Positions 14,724 through 25,106 of a stretch of 36,750 bases of DNA are shown here, in pieces. Each line of letters opens with the position of its first letter. Position 1 is the stretch's first letter. Source of the stretch: Pseudomonadota bacterium (lineage in GTDB: Bacteria > Desulfobacterota > JAPLJL01); contig JAPLJI010000183.1 of the NCBI GenBank assembly GCA_026388655.1, forward strand, positions 1 through 36,750. The letters are read 5' to 3'. Under the pieces are notes generated by a model. That model was not told the DNA's origin. It did not search any database and saw only the letters and a program-made list of their open reading frames with translations. A program made the translations under genes and the position numbers.

Positions 14724-15464
14724 TCACTTTTCACTCTTCTTCGGGACGGGAGGCGGCGGAGCCGGGGTTGCCGGAAACTGGGGAGGCTCCACCACCTTCG
14801 CCCCCTTCGGGGGGGTAAAGGTAAAAACCTTTTCCGCCAGGGAAGGGTTGGTTTTCACCTTGGTGAACTTGATCTCGTTCTGGTTGAGAAAAAAATCATA
14901 AATCTTGATGCCGCGGACCAGGAAATCACCCCGGCCCGCCTGGAGAACGATTTTTTTGACATCCGCCAGGTTTTCCTTGGGGGTCATTTCCAGTTCGAAG
15001 TAATTCCCCTCCTTTTCGCCCTTCACGGACAGGAGCTGGAGGTTGAAATCCTCCTGGATTTGGCCGATCCCCATCAGGAAATTCACCGGGGTCTTGCCGC
15101 TGAAGGCCCGGTTGACCTTGTCCACCAATACCTGGCCATCCTTCGGCCGGTAAAACCAGATTTTTTCCCCGTCACAGACCACGTATTGTTTGTCCGGGAT
15201 TTTGTACTCCCAGCGCATTTTCCCCGGTTTCTGGAAGAAAACCCGGCCCCGGCCCGAGAAGCTGCCCTGCACATTCGCCACCCGGGAAACCTGCTCGAAA
15301 TCCGCCACCATCGTTTTCACGCCTTCGTAGCGTTCCTGCAGTTTCTGAACCAGGTCCTTGAGCTTGGGCGCTTCGCCCGCCGCCGCCGGCTGGAACCAGA
15401 GAAAAGCCGCAGCCAGCGCCACCCCGCCGATCCAGAAAATTTGTTTACCTTTTTCTTTCCTCAT
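14724..15464 (-). CDS. lolA: Outer-membrane lipoprotein carrier LolA-like
   Basis: A 246-residue periplasmic protein with signal peptide (IFWIGGVALAAAFLWF, cleavage near AAAG). The mature part is LolA-like: LQERYEGVKTMVADFEQVSR, FSGRGRVFFQKPGKMRWEY, QYVVCDGEKIWFYRP, NFLMGIGQI and FFLNQNEIKFTKV. LolA ferries lipoproteins from the inner-membrane LolCDE complex to the outer membrane. The C-terminus carries an unusual Pro-rich tail (PATPAPPPPVPKKSEK) beyond the normal fold. GGGGGAGGAG lies just before the ATG. It follows ftsK, a common neighbour in many bacteria, although 567 bp of repeats separate them here. The presence of lolA is the best sign in the window that the cell has an outer membrane. 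Confidence 0.86.
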   Translation of the reverse strand: MRKEKGKQIFWIGGVALAAAFLWFQPAAAGEAPKLKDLVQKLQERYEGVKTMVADFEQVSRVANVQGSFSGRGRVFFQKPGKMRWEYKIPDKQYVVCDGEKIWFYRPKDGQVLVDKVNRAFSGKTPVNFLMGIGQIQEDFNLQLLSVKGEKEGNYFELEMTPKENLADVKKIVLQAGRGDFLVRGIKIYDFFLNQNEIKFTKVKTNPSLAEKVFTFTPPKGAKVVEPPQFPATPAPPPPVPKKSEK

Positions 15465-16031
15465 CTGCTCCTCCCCCGTTTCCTGCTATTTTTCCCGGTT
15501 TTATATCTTTACCTGATAATCTGATATAAGGTTTCAGGTTCAACGTTCAAGGTTCAGGGTTTTGAAGATTAACTTCGCAAGGCTAAAGCCTTGCCCTCTC
15601 CGAGCCGTAGGCTCTTCCGAGCCGGAGGCTACGTTCCGGTTCATTTACTTTTCATTCGTCAATCGTCATTCCCTCCGGGCCGTAGGCCCTACAGGGCCGG
15701 AGGCGTAAATCGTCAATTGGTTTGACCTTATTATCCGTTATTATCCCGAAAAATGCGATTGGGAGTAAATAACGATTTTTAGGCAGTTCATCGCTTCCAA
15801 AACATTCCTTCCCGCAAGTAAAGCCGGGCGGCCCTTCGGCTTCCCTCGTTTTAACTCGGGATAAATCGCTCAGGACAAGCCGCCCCGCCAGGTCTGGCCT
15901 TGGAATGTTTTCGGTATCGGTCCGATCTGTCGAACCCTGATTTACGAAGAGCTTTGGTTCGCTCCGACCTGCCCAAAAATCTCTCGCTTACTTTTAATTT
16001 CATTTTCGACTGCTTTAATGATTCTCCAGGA
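15465..16031. repeat. 567-bp repeat-filled gap between ftsK and lolA
   Basis: No gene found. Contents: GGTTCAACGTTCAAGGTTC words (about 15535); the hairpin GCAAGGCT/AGCCTTGC (15577-15594); GAGCCGTAGGCTCTTCCGAG (15600 on); a hairpin starting CCTCCGGGCCGTAGGCCCTA (15672-15703); an inverted pair CCAAAACATTCC (about 15797) and GGAATGTTTT (about 15901). The inverted pair encloses GGCGGCCCTTCGGCTTCCC and CGCTCAGGACAAGCCGCC. A short AATGAT/ATCATT hairpin sits at the ftsK stop (about 16015-16034). Confidence 0.65.
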
Positions 16032-18299
16032 TCATTTCCGGGATTTCCCCTCCGGGGTCACCAGGACCTCCCGGGGCCGGGCCCCGTCCGCCGGACCGAT
16101 AATCCCTTCCCGCTCCATCCTTTCCACCAGCCGGGCGGCCCGGTTGTACCCGATCCGGAACTTTCTCTGGATCATGGAAATCGAAACCTGACCGATCTCC
16201 TTCACGAACTCCAGCACCTCCGCGTACTTTTTGTCCAGATCCGGGTCAAAATCATCAGGACGATTCTCGGACTTGACCACCACCTGGGCGTACTCCGGCT
16301 TGCCCTGCTTCTTCCAGAATTCCACCACCCGCTTGATCTCTTCCTCGGAAACAAAGGCGCCGTGGACCCTTTCGATCTGCTTGGTGATCGGGGGGATGAA
16401 AAGCATGTCGCCCTTCCCGAGCAGACTTGCCGCCCCGTCATCGTCCAGGATCGTGCGGGAATCCACCCGGCTGGAAACCTGGAAGGAAATCCGGGAGGGG
16501 AAATTGGCTTTGATCACTCCGGTGATGATATCCACCGAGGGCCTCTGGGTGGCCACGATCAGGTGGATTCCCGCCTGCCGGGCTTTCTGGGCCAGGCGCT
16601 GGAGCGAAACCTCCACGTCGTTGGCCGCCACCGCCATCAGGTCGGCCAGCTCGTCGATTATCACCACGATGTAGGGCAGGCGCCCCGGGGGGATCTCCTC
16701 GCCGGGGCTTTCTCCCCCGGGTTCCCCCGCCGGCCCCTTTTCCTTGAGCGGCAGGGAGGAGCGCAGGCGCCGGTCTTTTTCGATTTTGTTGTTCAGGCTC
16801 TCGATGGATTTGATCGCCATCCGGTTCATCAACCGGTACCGCTCCTCCATTTTTTCCACTATCCATTTCAGGGACTGGGCCGCCGACTTGGAATCGGTGA
16901 TCACCGGGACCAGGAGATGGGGGAGCCCTTCATAGGCGGTCAGTTCGAGCATCTTGGGATCGATCAGGAGCAGGCGGACATCCTCGGGGGTGGCCTTGAA
17001 AAGAATGGAGAGGATCATCGCGTTCAGGGAGACGCTCTTCCCCGAGCCGGTGGTGCCGGCCACCAGGAGGTGGGGGAGGGTGTTGCCCAGGCTGACCACC
17101 ACGGGGTCGCCGAAAATCCCCTTGCCCAGCGCCAGGGTGAGCGGGGAGCGGCTCCCGCGAAAGCTCTCGCTCTCCAGGACGGACCGGAGAACGATCTGAT
17201 CCCGGGCGGGATTGGGCACCTCGATCCCGACCACGCTCTTGCCCGGGGGCCGGATCACCCGGACGCTCTGGGCCCCGATGGCCATCGCGATATCGTCGGA
17301 CAGGCTTTCCACCCGGCTGAGCCGGATGCCGGGGGCGAGCTCAAATTCATAGAGGGAAACCACCGGCCCGGTCCGGATCTCGGTCACCCGCCCCTCCACC
17401 CCGAAGTTGGAAAGCTTCTGGACCAGGGTCCGGGAATTGAATTCCAGGCTCTTCTGGTCCAGCTGCCGCTCCTCCTTCGGGACCGGATCCAGGAGGTTGA
17501 GCGAAGGCAGTTTGAACTGCCCGGACCGGTCCATGAAGGAAAATATCTCCTGCGCCGTCACCCGGACCGGCGGGGGGGGAGGCGCGTTCTCCACTACCAC
17601 CGGGGGACGGTGGACCTCTCCCGGGGTCTGCGGCTCCTCTTTTGGCTCCGGGCTCCGGCGAACCACCCGGCGCTGGCGACGCATCCAGGCGACCATGATG
17701 CGCTGGTGCAGGTAAAGAAAAGGCCAGGAAAGAACCTTGAGGACCTGGGCCAGGGCCCGGACCAGGGACACCCGGAAAAAAATGGTGATACAGACGAACC
17801 AGCCCACCAGGAGAACGACCCCCGCTCCGAGACGGCCGAGATAATGGATGAAAAAATGGGCGAGAATGATCCCGGCCGAGCCGCCCAGGGGGAACGGCAG
17901 TCTTCCCCCGATTTTCCACTCCCCGGCCAGCCCGAAGAGGGAGGAAAGAAAAATCAGGGAACTGCCCGTCCCCAGGAGGACCCGGACCGAAGGCGGATTG
18001 AACCAGTTGGGAAAGAGGAGGAGAACCCCGATCCCGAGCAGGATCGGGATGAGGAGCCAGGCCAGAAGCCCCAGGGTCTGGAAGGAAAGATCCGCGAGGT
18101 GGGAGCCGACGATTCCCCCCCAGTTCTGAACGGGAATCTCGAACTTGCCCTGGACCACGTTGAAGGAGGAATCTTCCGGGTGGGAGGAAAAAAGGACCAG
18201 GAAAAGGAAAACCGCCAGGGCCACGAGCACCACCCCGAAAATTTCCCGGTAGATTTTTATCTCCCCCCGGCCCTTCTTGGACTTGGCGTTGGCTTTCAT
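16032..18299 (-). CDS. ftsK: DNA translocase FtsK/SpoIIIE
   Basis: A 755-residue hexameric DNA pump that clears and aligns chromosome ends at the division septum. The N-terminal part (about 20-185) has four hydrophobic helices that anchor it at the septum. A short Pro-rich linker follows (about 215-245), much shorter than in E. coli, making this the SpoIIIE/short-FtsK type. The motor has Walker A GTTGSGKS (415-422), Walker B IVVIIDELADLM (544-555) and IVATQRPSVDIITG. The C-terminal winged-helix gamma domain (about 700-750, MIQRKFRIGYNRAARLVERM) reads polar guide sequences and contacts XerD. Its ATG overlaps the hflX stop (ATGA, 18296-18299). A long antisense frame across it is a composition artefact. 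Confidence 0.97.
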   Translation of the reverse strand: MKANAKSKKGRGEIKIYREIFGVVLVALAVFLFLVLFSSHPEDSSFNVVQGKFEIPVQNWGGIVGSHLADLSFQTLGLLAWLLIPILLGIGVLLLFPNWFNPPSVRVLLGTGSSLIFLSSLFGLAGEWKIGGRLPFPLGGSAGIILAHFFIHYLGRLGAGVVLLVGWFVCITIFFRVSLVRALAQVLKVLSWPFLYLHQRIMVAWMRRQRRVVRRSPEPKEEPQTPGEVHRPPVVVENAPPPPPVRVTAQEIFSFMDRSGQFKLPSLNLLDPVPKEERQLDQKSLEFNSRTLVQKLSNFGVEGRVTEIRTGPVVSLYEFELAPGIRLSRVESLSDDIAMAIGAQSVRVIRPPGKSVVGIEVPNPARDQIVLRSVLESESFRGSRSPLTLALGKGIFGDPVVVSLGNTLPHLLVAGTTGSGKSVSLNAMILSILFKATPEDVRLLLIDPKMLELTAYEGLPHLLVPVITDSKSAAQSLKWIVEKMEERYRLMNRMAIKSIESLNNKIEKDRRLRSSLPLKEKGPAGEPGGESPGEEIPPGRLPYIVVIIDELADLMAVAANDVEVSLQRLAQKARQAGIHLIVATQRPSVDIITGVIKANFPSRISFQVSSRVDSRTILDDDGAASLLGKGDMLFIPPITKQIERVHGAFVSEEEIKRVVEFWKKQGKPEYAQVVVKSENRPDDFDPDLDKKYAEVLEFVKEIGQVSISMIQRKFRIGYNRAARLVERMEREGIIGPADGARPREVLVTPEGKSRK

Positions 18300-19378
18300 T
18301 CTCCCACCCGCGCGGATTCCACGATTTTCCTCATCTCCGCCTTTAAATCCTCCATCCCCTCCCCGGTCAGGGCGGAAAGGCAGACCACCGGGGGATCAAA
18401 ACCCTGGGAAAGGCGCGAGAGCTCCAGGGGATTTTCAACCAGGTCGCACTTGTTCAAAACCATGATCGTCGCCTTCCGACCGATCTCCACCTCTTCCATC
18501 ACCCGGAAAACCGTTTCGGCCTGGACCCCGGCCCGGGAATTACTGGCGTCCAAAACCACGATGAGGCCCAGGGCTTCCCGCACCTCCTCAAAGGTGGCCC
18601 GGAAGGCCGCCACCAGGGAATGGGGAATCCCCTGGATCAGTCCCACGGTGTCGATCACCGCGGCCCCCAGACCATCCGCCAGCCAGACCCGGCGGATGGT
18701 GGGATCCAGAGTGCAAAAAAGCCGGTCGGCGGTCTCAACCTGGGCCTTGCCCAGCCGGTTCAAAAGGGTGGATTTTCCCGTGTTGGTGTAACCGACCAGG
18801 GCAAAAGTGGGCAGGGCCCGGGAGACCCGTCCCCGCCGCTGCACCTCCCGGTGCCGGGTGATTTTCTCCAGCTCCCGCTCGAGATGGGCGATCCGCTTTC
18901 TGACCCGCTGGCGGTCCACCTCCAGCTTGGTTTCCCCCGGTCCCCGGGTGCCGATCCCCCCGCCCAGCCGGGAAAGGGTTTTGCCCTTTCCCGAGAGCCG
19001 GGGCAGGAGGTAGGCCAGCTGGGCCGCTTCGACCTGGATCTTGCCCTCGCGGGTCCGGGCCCGCTGGGCGAAAATATCCAGGATCAAACCGGTCCGGTCC
19101 ACCACCTTGACCCCGAGAAAATCCTCGAGATTGCGATACTGCACCGGGCTTAAATCCCGGTTGAAAATCACCAGGTCCAGTTCCCGGACCTTTTCCCGGA
19201 TTTCCTCGAGCTTGCCCCGCCCGACCAGGAAAGCCGGGTGGAAATTTTCCAGCTGCTGTTCCAGCCGTTCGACCACGATGGCCCCGGCGCTTTCCGCCAG
19301 CCGCTCCAGCTCGCGCCCGGAATCGGGGGAACGATCCTGGCCTTTCCTGTGCACCTCAACCAGTGCCGATCTTTCCAT
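18296..19378 (-). CDS. hflX: Ribosome-associated GTPase HflX
   Basis: A 360-residue GTPase that binds the 50S subunit and splits stalled ribosomes. The N-terminal HflX domain has FLVGRGKLEEIRE and the glycine-rich RLGGGIGTRGPGETKLE segment typical of the family, followed by a coiled region. The G domain has G1 GYTNTGKST, G3 DTVGL and G4 NKCD. The C-terminus is short. The gene follows hfq, an order also known from E. coli. No Shine-Dalgarno precedes the ATG; instead a 7-bp hairpin of the CTACC-tail family (19388-19411) starts ten bases upstream, so translation initiation may be weak or leaderless-like. Its stop overlaps the ftsK start. Confidence 0.96.
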   Translation of the reverse strand: MERSALVEVHRKGQDRSPDSGRELERLAESAGAIVVERLEQQLENFHPAFLVGRGKLEEIREKVRELDLVIFNRDLSPVQYRNLEDFLGVKVVDRTGLILDIFAQRARTREGKIQVEAAQLAYLLPRLSGKGKTLSRLGGGIGTRGPGETKLEVDRQRVRKRIAHLERELEKITRHREVQRRGRVSRALPTFALVGYTNTGKSTLLNRLGKAQVETADRLFCTLDPTIRRVWLADGLGAAVIDTVGLIQGIPHSLVAAFRATFEEVREALGLIVVLDASNSRAGVQAETVFRVMEEVEIGRKATIMVLNKCDLVENPLELSRLSQGFDPPVVCLSALTGEGMEDLKAEMRKIVESARVGE

Positions 19379-19387
19379 AAAATTTGC

Positions 19388-19456
19388 GCGGGCTAAAAGC
19401 CCGCGGCTACCTTGGAACCCTTGAACCCTCTTTGCAAGGCTAAAGCCTTGCCCTAC
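19388..19456. repeat. Two adjacent hairpins with CTAC(C) tails
   Basis: GCGGGCTAAAAGCCCGC followed by GGCTACC (19388-19411), and GCAAGGCT-AA-AGCCTTGC followed by CCTAC (19434-19456). The stems differ in sequence but pair perfectly; the tail is shared. The second is nearly identical to the one at 15577-15594. The remaining hfq-hflX gap is TTGCTTTC / CAATCGTCATTCG word repeats. Confidence 0.75.
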
Positions 19457-19556
19457 GCTCTAGTCTGTTTGCTTTCTTTAGTTTATTTGTTTTCCAAATC
19501 TACAATCGTCATTCGTCAATCTACAATTGAGCCGTTCCGCAATCCGCATTCTACAT

Positions 19557-19871
19557 TCAAGTTCCTTGGGACTGACCCTCGGGCGGCTTTCCGGAGAACC
19601 GGGGTTGATTGTGGAAACCCTCCTTTTCGGGGGGGGCCAGCGAGAGCCGGAGCCGGAGCCCGGGGGCCGGCCGGATCGAGGCCACCGCGTGCTTGTAAAC
19701 CAGGACCTGGGTGTTTTCCGGTTCCGGCTTGTCCAGGAGCAGGCAGAAATTGTCAAAGGAAATCACCCTGACCCCCTCGAGGCGGTTGCCGGACAAAAGC
19801 TCCACGGTCACCTTGAGCTTGTCCCTCCGCACCTGGTTCAAAAACTGGTCCTGAATATTGATCCGGTTCAT
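19557..19871 (-). CDS. hfq: RNA chaperone Hfq
   Basis: A 104-residue Sm-like protein that pairs small RNAs with mRNAs. The core is complete: N-terminal IQDQFLNQVRRDK with rim arginines, Sm1 VELLSGNRLEGVRVISFDNF, and Sm2 QVLVYKHAVASI with the proximal-face Tyr-Lys-His. A loop between the Sm motifs is slightly longer than in E. coli (KPEPENTQ), and the roughly 35-residue C-terminal tail is basic and Pro-rich. The Shine-Dalgarno AAGGAG overlaps the TAA stop of dnaE, only 8 nt separating the two genes, which suggests coupled translation of the polymerase and Hfq. No small RNA gene is evident in the window. Confidence 0.95.
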   Translation of the reverse strand: MNRINIQDQFLNQVRRDKLKVTVELLSGNRLEGVRVISFDNFCLLLDKPEPENTQVLVYKHAVASIRPAPGLRLRLSLAPPEKEGFHNQPRFSGKPPEGQSQGT

Positions 19872-19879
19872 GGCTCTCC

Positions 19880-22800
19880 TTATTGTAAGGTTATCGATGC
19901 CCCTCCGAAAATCTCCCGGAACCGGGCGAATAACTTCTCGCTCGGATCCGCCCGCAGGCTTTCCGGCAGGGTGATTACCGCCTCGGTTTGGTTGGGAAAA
20001 TTAAGATGCAAAATCGTCTGGCATTTCCCGGGATGTTCCTGGATCAGGCGCTTGAGCTCATGGAAAACCTCCCCGTTGGTCCCGGGCGCGGAAATCTGGA
20101 AGTGGATCCGCTGGCAGAATTTCTGCCCGGCCAGCCGCAGGGGATAGATCTCCCCGTCCAGAATTTTCACCCGCTCTTCATTCCGCTCGAGCTTGCCCGC
20201 GACCACGATCGGCTCATCCTCCCGGACCTCCCGGATAAACCGCGCGTAGCTCTTGGCGAAAACCACCACCTCGACAAAACCGTCCAGGCCCTCCAGGGTG
20301 ATAAAACCCATGCGCTCCCCCTGCCGGGTGGTGACCTCCCGCTTCCCGGAAATCATCCCCCCCACCCGCACGGGCTTGCCGTCGGGAGCCTCGGCCAGCT
20401 CGGAGATCTGGTGGGTGACATAGCGGTTCATCTCCTCGGAATAATCGAGCAGGGGATGCCCGGTGATGTAAAATCCCAGGGCCTCCTTTTCGTTCCGCAG
20501 GAGTTCGGTCCGCGGCCATTCGGGAAGCCCGGCCCCGCCGCCCGCCTGCCTCGACCGCGGGGGACCCAGGCGCCCGAAGAGGCTCTCCTGGCCCTGTTCC
20601 CTTTCCCGCTGGAACAGGTTTCCCGCTTCCAGAGCGGGGTCGAGCGCGTCCTGGGTCGTGGCCCGGTTCATCCCCAGGCCTTCAAAAGCCCCACATTTGA
20701 TCAGGTTTTCCACCACCCGGTGGTTGACCTTGCGGAGGTCCACCCGCTCGCAGAAGTCATAAATCGAGGTGAATTTCCCCTTTTCCCTCCGGGCCTCGAT
20801 CACCGCTTCCACCGCCGCTTCCCCCACGTTCTTGACCGCGGAAAGCCCGAACCGGACGGTATCTTCCCCCACCACCATGAAATCCTTCTCGCTCTCGTTC
20901 ACCTCCGGCGGCAAAACCTTCATTCCCATCGCCTTGCACTCGTTCAGGTTTTTCAGGACCTTGTCGGAATCATCCATGTCGGCCGAAAGCAGGGCCGCCA
21001 GGAAGAAAACCGGGTAATTGGCCTTGAGGTAGGCGGACTGATAGGCGATCAGGGCATAAGCGGCGCTGTGGGACTTGTTAAAAGCGTATTCCGCGAACTT
21101 GGAGATCTCCTCAAAAAGCTTTTCCGCTTCCTCGCGGGGCACCTTGTTCTGGACCGCTCCCTCGATAAAGCGAGGCCGGGCCACCTCCATCTCCTCCCGC
21201 TTCTTCTTGGCCATCGCCTTCCGGAGCCGGTCCGACTCGGTCAGGCTGAATCCCCCGATCCGGTTGGCGATCTTCATCACCTGCTCCTGGTACACGATCA
21301 CGCCGTAGGTTTCCTCCAGGATTTCCTTCAGCTGGGGGATCTGGTACTGGGTCTTGATCCGCTTGGATTTCTTCCGCTTGATGAATTCGTCGATCTTGCC
21401 GCCCCCGAGGGGGCCCGGGCGGTAAAGCGCGTTTACGGAAACCAGGTCCCGGAACTCGGTCGGCCGGATCCGGGTCAGGAGCTCGACCATCCCCGAGCTT
21501 TCCAGCTGGAAGATCCCCACGGTTTTTCCGGCGGAGAGGAGCTCGTAGGACTTCTCGTCATCCAGCGGGATGGTGGAGAGATCGAGTCTGGTCCCCTTCA
21601 CCTGTTCCACCATCCGGATGGTATGGGCGAAGATGGAAAGGGTCTTCAACCCGAGCAGATCAAACTTGATCAGTCCCGAGGCCTCGACATCCTCCATGGC
21701 GTACTGGGTCACCACCTCGTCGTTCTGGCCCCGGTAAAGGGGGAGGCAATCCGAGAGGGGACGGTCGGCGATCACCACGCCGGCCGCGTGGGTGGAGGCG
21801 TGCCGGACCATCCCTTCAATGGACTGGGCGGTGTCGATCAGGTCCCGGATCCGCGGCTCTTTCTGGTACATTTCGCGCAGGCGGGATTCCTGCTCCAGGG
21901 CCAGCTTAATCGTTACCCCCGGACCGAGCGGGATGAGCTTGGCCACCTGGTCCACCTCGCTGTAGGGCATTTCCAGGGCCCGGCCGACATCCCGGATCGC
22001 GGCCTTGGCCTGCATCACGCTGAAGGTGATGATATGCCCGACGTTATCCTTCCCGTATTTCTCGGTGAGGTACTGGTAAACCTCCTCCCGCCGCTCCGGG
22101 CCGAAATCCACGTCGATATCCGGGAGGCTGGCCCGGCCCTCGTTCAGGAAGCGCTCGAAGAGGAGTCCCTCCGCGATCGGGTCAATCTCGGTGATCCCCA
22201 GGGAGAAAGCCACCAGGCTCCCGGGCGCCGACCCCCGGCCGGGTCCCACCGGGATGCCTTGCCGGCGGGCATGCCGGACAAAATCCGCCACGATCAGGAA
22301 GTAGCCGGCAAAGCCGGTTTTCCTGATCACCCGGAGCTCGTCCGCCAGACGCGCCTCGTAGGCCTCCCGGCTCTCCGGCTTGGCCCTCCCCATCGCCACC
22401 AGTCGCTGGAAATTCTCCGCCAGGCCCGCCCGGGCGTCCTTTTCTAGATACTCGTCCGCGCCGGTTCCCTCCGGGAGGGGAAAGGCCGGGTAATGCCTCT
22501 CCCCCAGGTTGAGCTCCAGGTTGCAATCCCCCGCGATCCGGACGGTGTTTTCAATCGCCTCCGGGAGATCCCGGAAAAGTTCCTCCATCTCCTGGGGCGA
22601 GCGGAAGTAAAAGGTATCCGACCGGAAAGCCATCCGATCCTTGTCGCTCATGGTCTTGCCGGTCTGGATGGCCAGGAGAATGTCGTGGGCCCGGGCATCC
22701 TTCTTTTCCAGGTAATGACAATCATTGGTCGCCACCAGCGGCAGGGAAAGTTCCCGGGCGAGTTCGATCAGCAGGGGATTAACCTTCTCCTGGTCGGGAA

Positions 22801-23359
22801 GACCGTTGCGCTGGATTTCCACGAAAAACCGTCCGGGGCCGAAGATCTCGGAAAGCTCCCGGGCGGCCCGCCGGGCCTCGTCCCCCCGGCCCTGCAGCAG
22901 GTACCAGGGGATCTCCCCTTTCAGACAGGAGGAAAGCCCGATCAAGCCCTCCCGGTGCTGGTCTAAAATCTCCCGGTCGATCCGGGGACGGTAATAAAAA
23001 CCTTCAAAATACGCCCGGGTGATCAGCCGCGAGAGATTGCGGTAACCCTCGAGGTTCCGGGCCAAGAGGACCAGGTGAAAGGCCGTCTCATCCGCCCCGC
23101 CCCGTTTCTTGTCCAGGCGGCTCCCGGGCGCCATGTAACACTCGCAGCCCAGGATGGGCTTGATCCCGTGGCGGTAAGCCAGCTGGTAAAACTCGATCGC
23201 CCCGAAAAGATTGCCGTGATCGGTCAGGGCCAGGGCCGGAAGCCCGTACTCCTCCGCCCGCTTGATCAGTTGTTCGGGACGGATGGCCCCGTCGAGCAGA
23301 CTGTAATGGGAATGGACGTGCAGGTGGGTAAAATTACTATGGGTGGAAGAATGACTCAA
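19880..23359 (-). CDS. dnaE: DNA polymerase III alpha subunit
   Basis: A 1159-residue replicative polymerase of the DnaE1 type. The N-terminal PHP domain keeps the full metal-binding set (H12, H14, D23, H48, E73, H95, C145, D213, H215), unlike E. coli where it has decayed, so it might have intrinsic 3'-5' exonuclease activity. The palm has GPGRGSAPGSL (372-382) and PDIDVDF with catalytic D416 and D418; the third catalytic Asp is in the IKFDLLGLKTL block. The tandem HhH region and an OB domain (VRVGGMISGKREVTTRQGE) follow. The C-terminal domain (ending GGASITLQ) resembles the tau-binding region. The ATG at 23359 has no strong Shine-Dalgarno; it lies 34 bp after guaB in the same direction. Confidence 0.97.
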   Translation of the reverse strand: MSHSSTHSNFTHLHVHSHYSLLDGAIRPEQLIKRAEEYGLPALALTDHGNLFGAIEFYQLAYRHGIKPILGCECYMAPGSRLDKKRGGADETAFHLVLLARNLEGYRNLSRLITRAYFEGFYYRPRIDREILDQHREGLIGLSSCLKGEIPWYLLQGRGDEARRAARELSEIFGPGRFFVEIQRNGLPDQEKVNPLLIELARELSLPLVATNDCHYLEKKDARAHDILLAIQTGKTMSDKDRMAFRSDTFYFRSPQEMEELFRDLPEAIENTVRIAGDCNLELNLGERHYPAFPLPEGTGADEYLEKDARAGLAENFQRLVAMGRAKPESREAYEARLADELRVIRKTGFAGYFLIVADFVRHARRQGIPVGPGRGSAPGSLVAFSLGITEIDPIAEGLLFERFLNEGRASLPDIDVDFGPERREEVYQYLTEKYGKDNVGHIITFSVMQAKAAIRDVGRALEMPYSEVDQVAKLIPLGPGVTIKLALEQESRLREMYQKEPRIRDLIDTAQSIEGMVRHASTHAAGVVIADRPLSDCLPLYRGQNDEVVTQYAMEDVEASGLIKFDLLGLKTLSIFAHTIRMVEQVKGTRLDLSTIPLDDEKSYELLSAGKTVGIFQLESSGMVELLTRIRPTEFRDLVSVNALYRPGPLGGGKIDEFIKRKKSKRIKTQYQIPQLKEILEETYGVIVYQEQVMKIANRIGGFSLTESDRLRKAMAKKKREEMEVARPRFIEGAVQNKVPREEAEKLFEEISKFAEYAFNKSHSAAYALIAYQSAYLKANYPVFFLAALLSADMDDSDKVLKNLNECKAMGMKVLPPEVNESEKDFMVVGEDTVRFGLSAVKNVGEAAVEAVIEARREKGKFTSIYDFCERVDLRKVNHRVVENLIKCGAFEGLGMNRATTQDALDPALEAGNLFQREREQGQESLFGRLGPPRSRQAGGGAGLPEWPRTELLRNEKEALGFYITGHPLLDYSEEMNRYVTHQISELAEAPDGKPVRVGGMISGKREVTTRQGERMGFITLEGLDGFVEVVVFAKSYARFIREVREDEPIVVAGKLERNEERVKILDGEIYPLRLAGQKFCQRIHFQISAPGTNGEVFHELKRLIQEHPGKCQTILHLNFPNQTEAVITLPESLRADPSEKLFARFREIFGGASITLQ

Positions 23360-23393
23360 AGCTGATTTTTATTCCCGCGGGAAAGACCCTTCC

Positions 23394-24902
<1,509 letters not shown>

Positions 24903-24942
24903 TTAGGAAATCCCCATCCGTCAACCTCTATCTTACCCAACA

Positions 24943-25105
24943 AATTCCAATGACCAAGCACCAATAACCAATCAAATTCCAATCACCAAATTCCAATCAT
25001 CAAACAATTACCAAACATCAATGACCAAATAAAACAAATATAAATCTTTAAAAAACATATCTATATATTTCTCCCGGATTTGATTATTGGTCATTGGTTA
25101 TTTTG
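24943..25105. repeat. Inverted word-repeat element upstream of guaB
   Basis: The left arm is runs of AATTCCAATGACCAAGCACC and CAATAACCAATC, then CAATCACC, CAATCATC and CAATTACC words (about 24943-25030). A central AT-rich part follows. The right arm GATTTGATTATTGGTCATTG, then GTTATTTTG (about 25077-25105), is the complement of the left words. It lies between the guaB start and the LysM gene stop. Confidence 0.7.
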
Positions 25106-25106
25106 T

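Noticed and set aside
15900-18791. 963-codon open frame on the plus strand opposite ftsK and hflX
   Set aside because: It is the antisense shadow of two certain genes, with Pro/Gly/His/Asp-rich composition and no domain. High GC at third codon positions keeps such frames open. The same holds for 19988-22447 opposite dnaE and 32299-34458 opposite ppdK.
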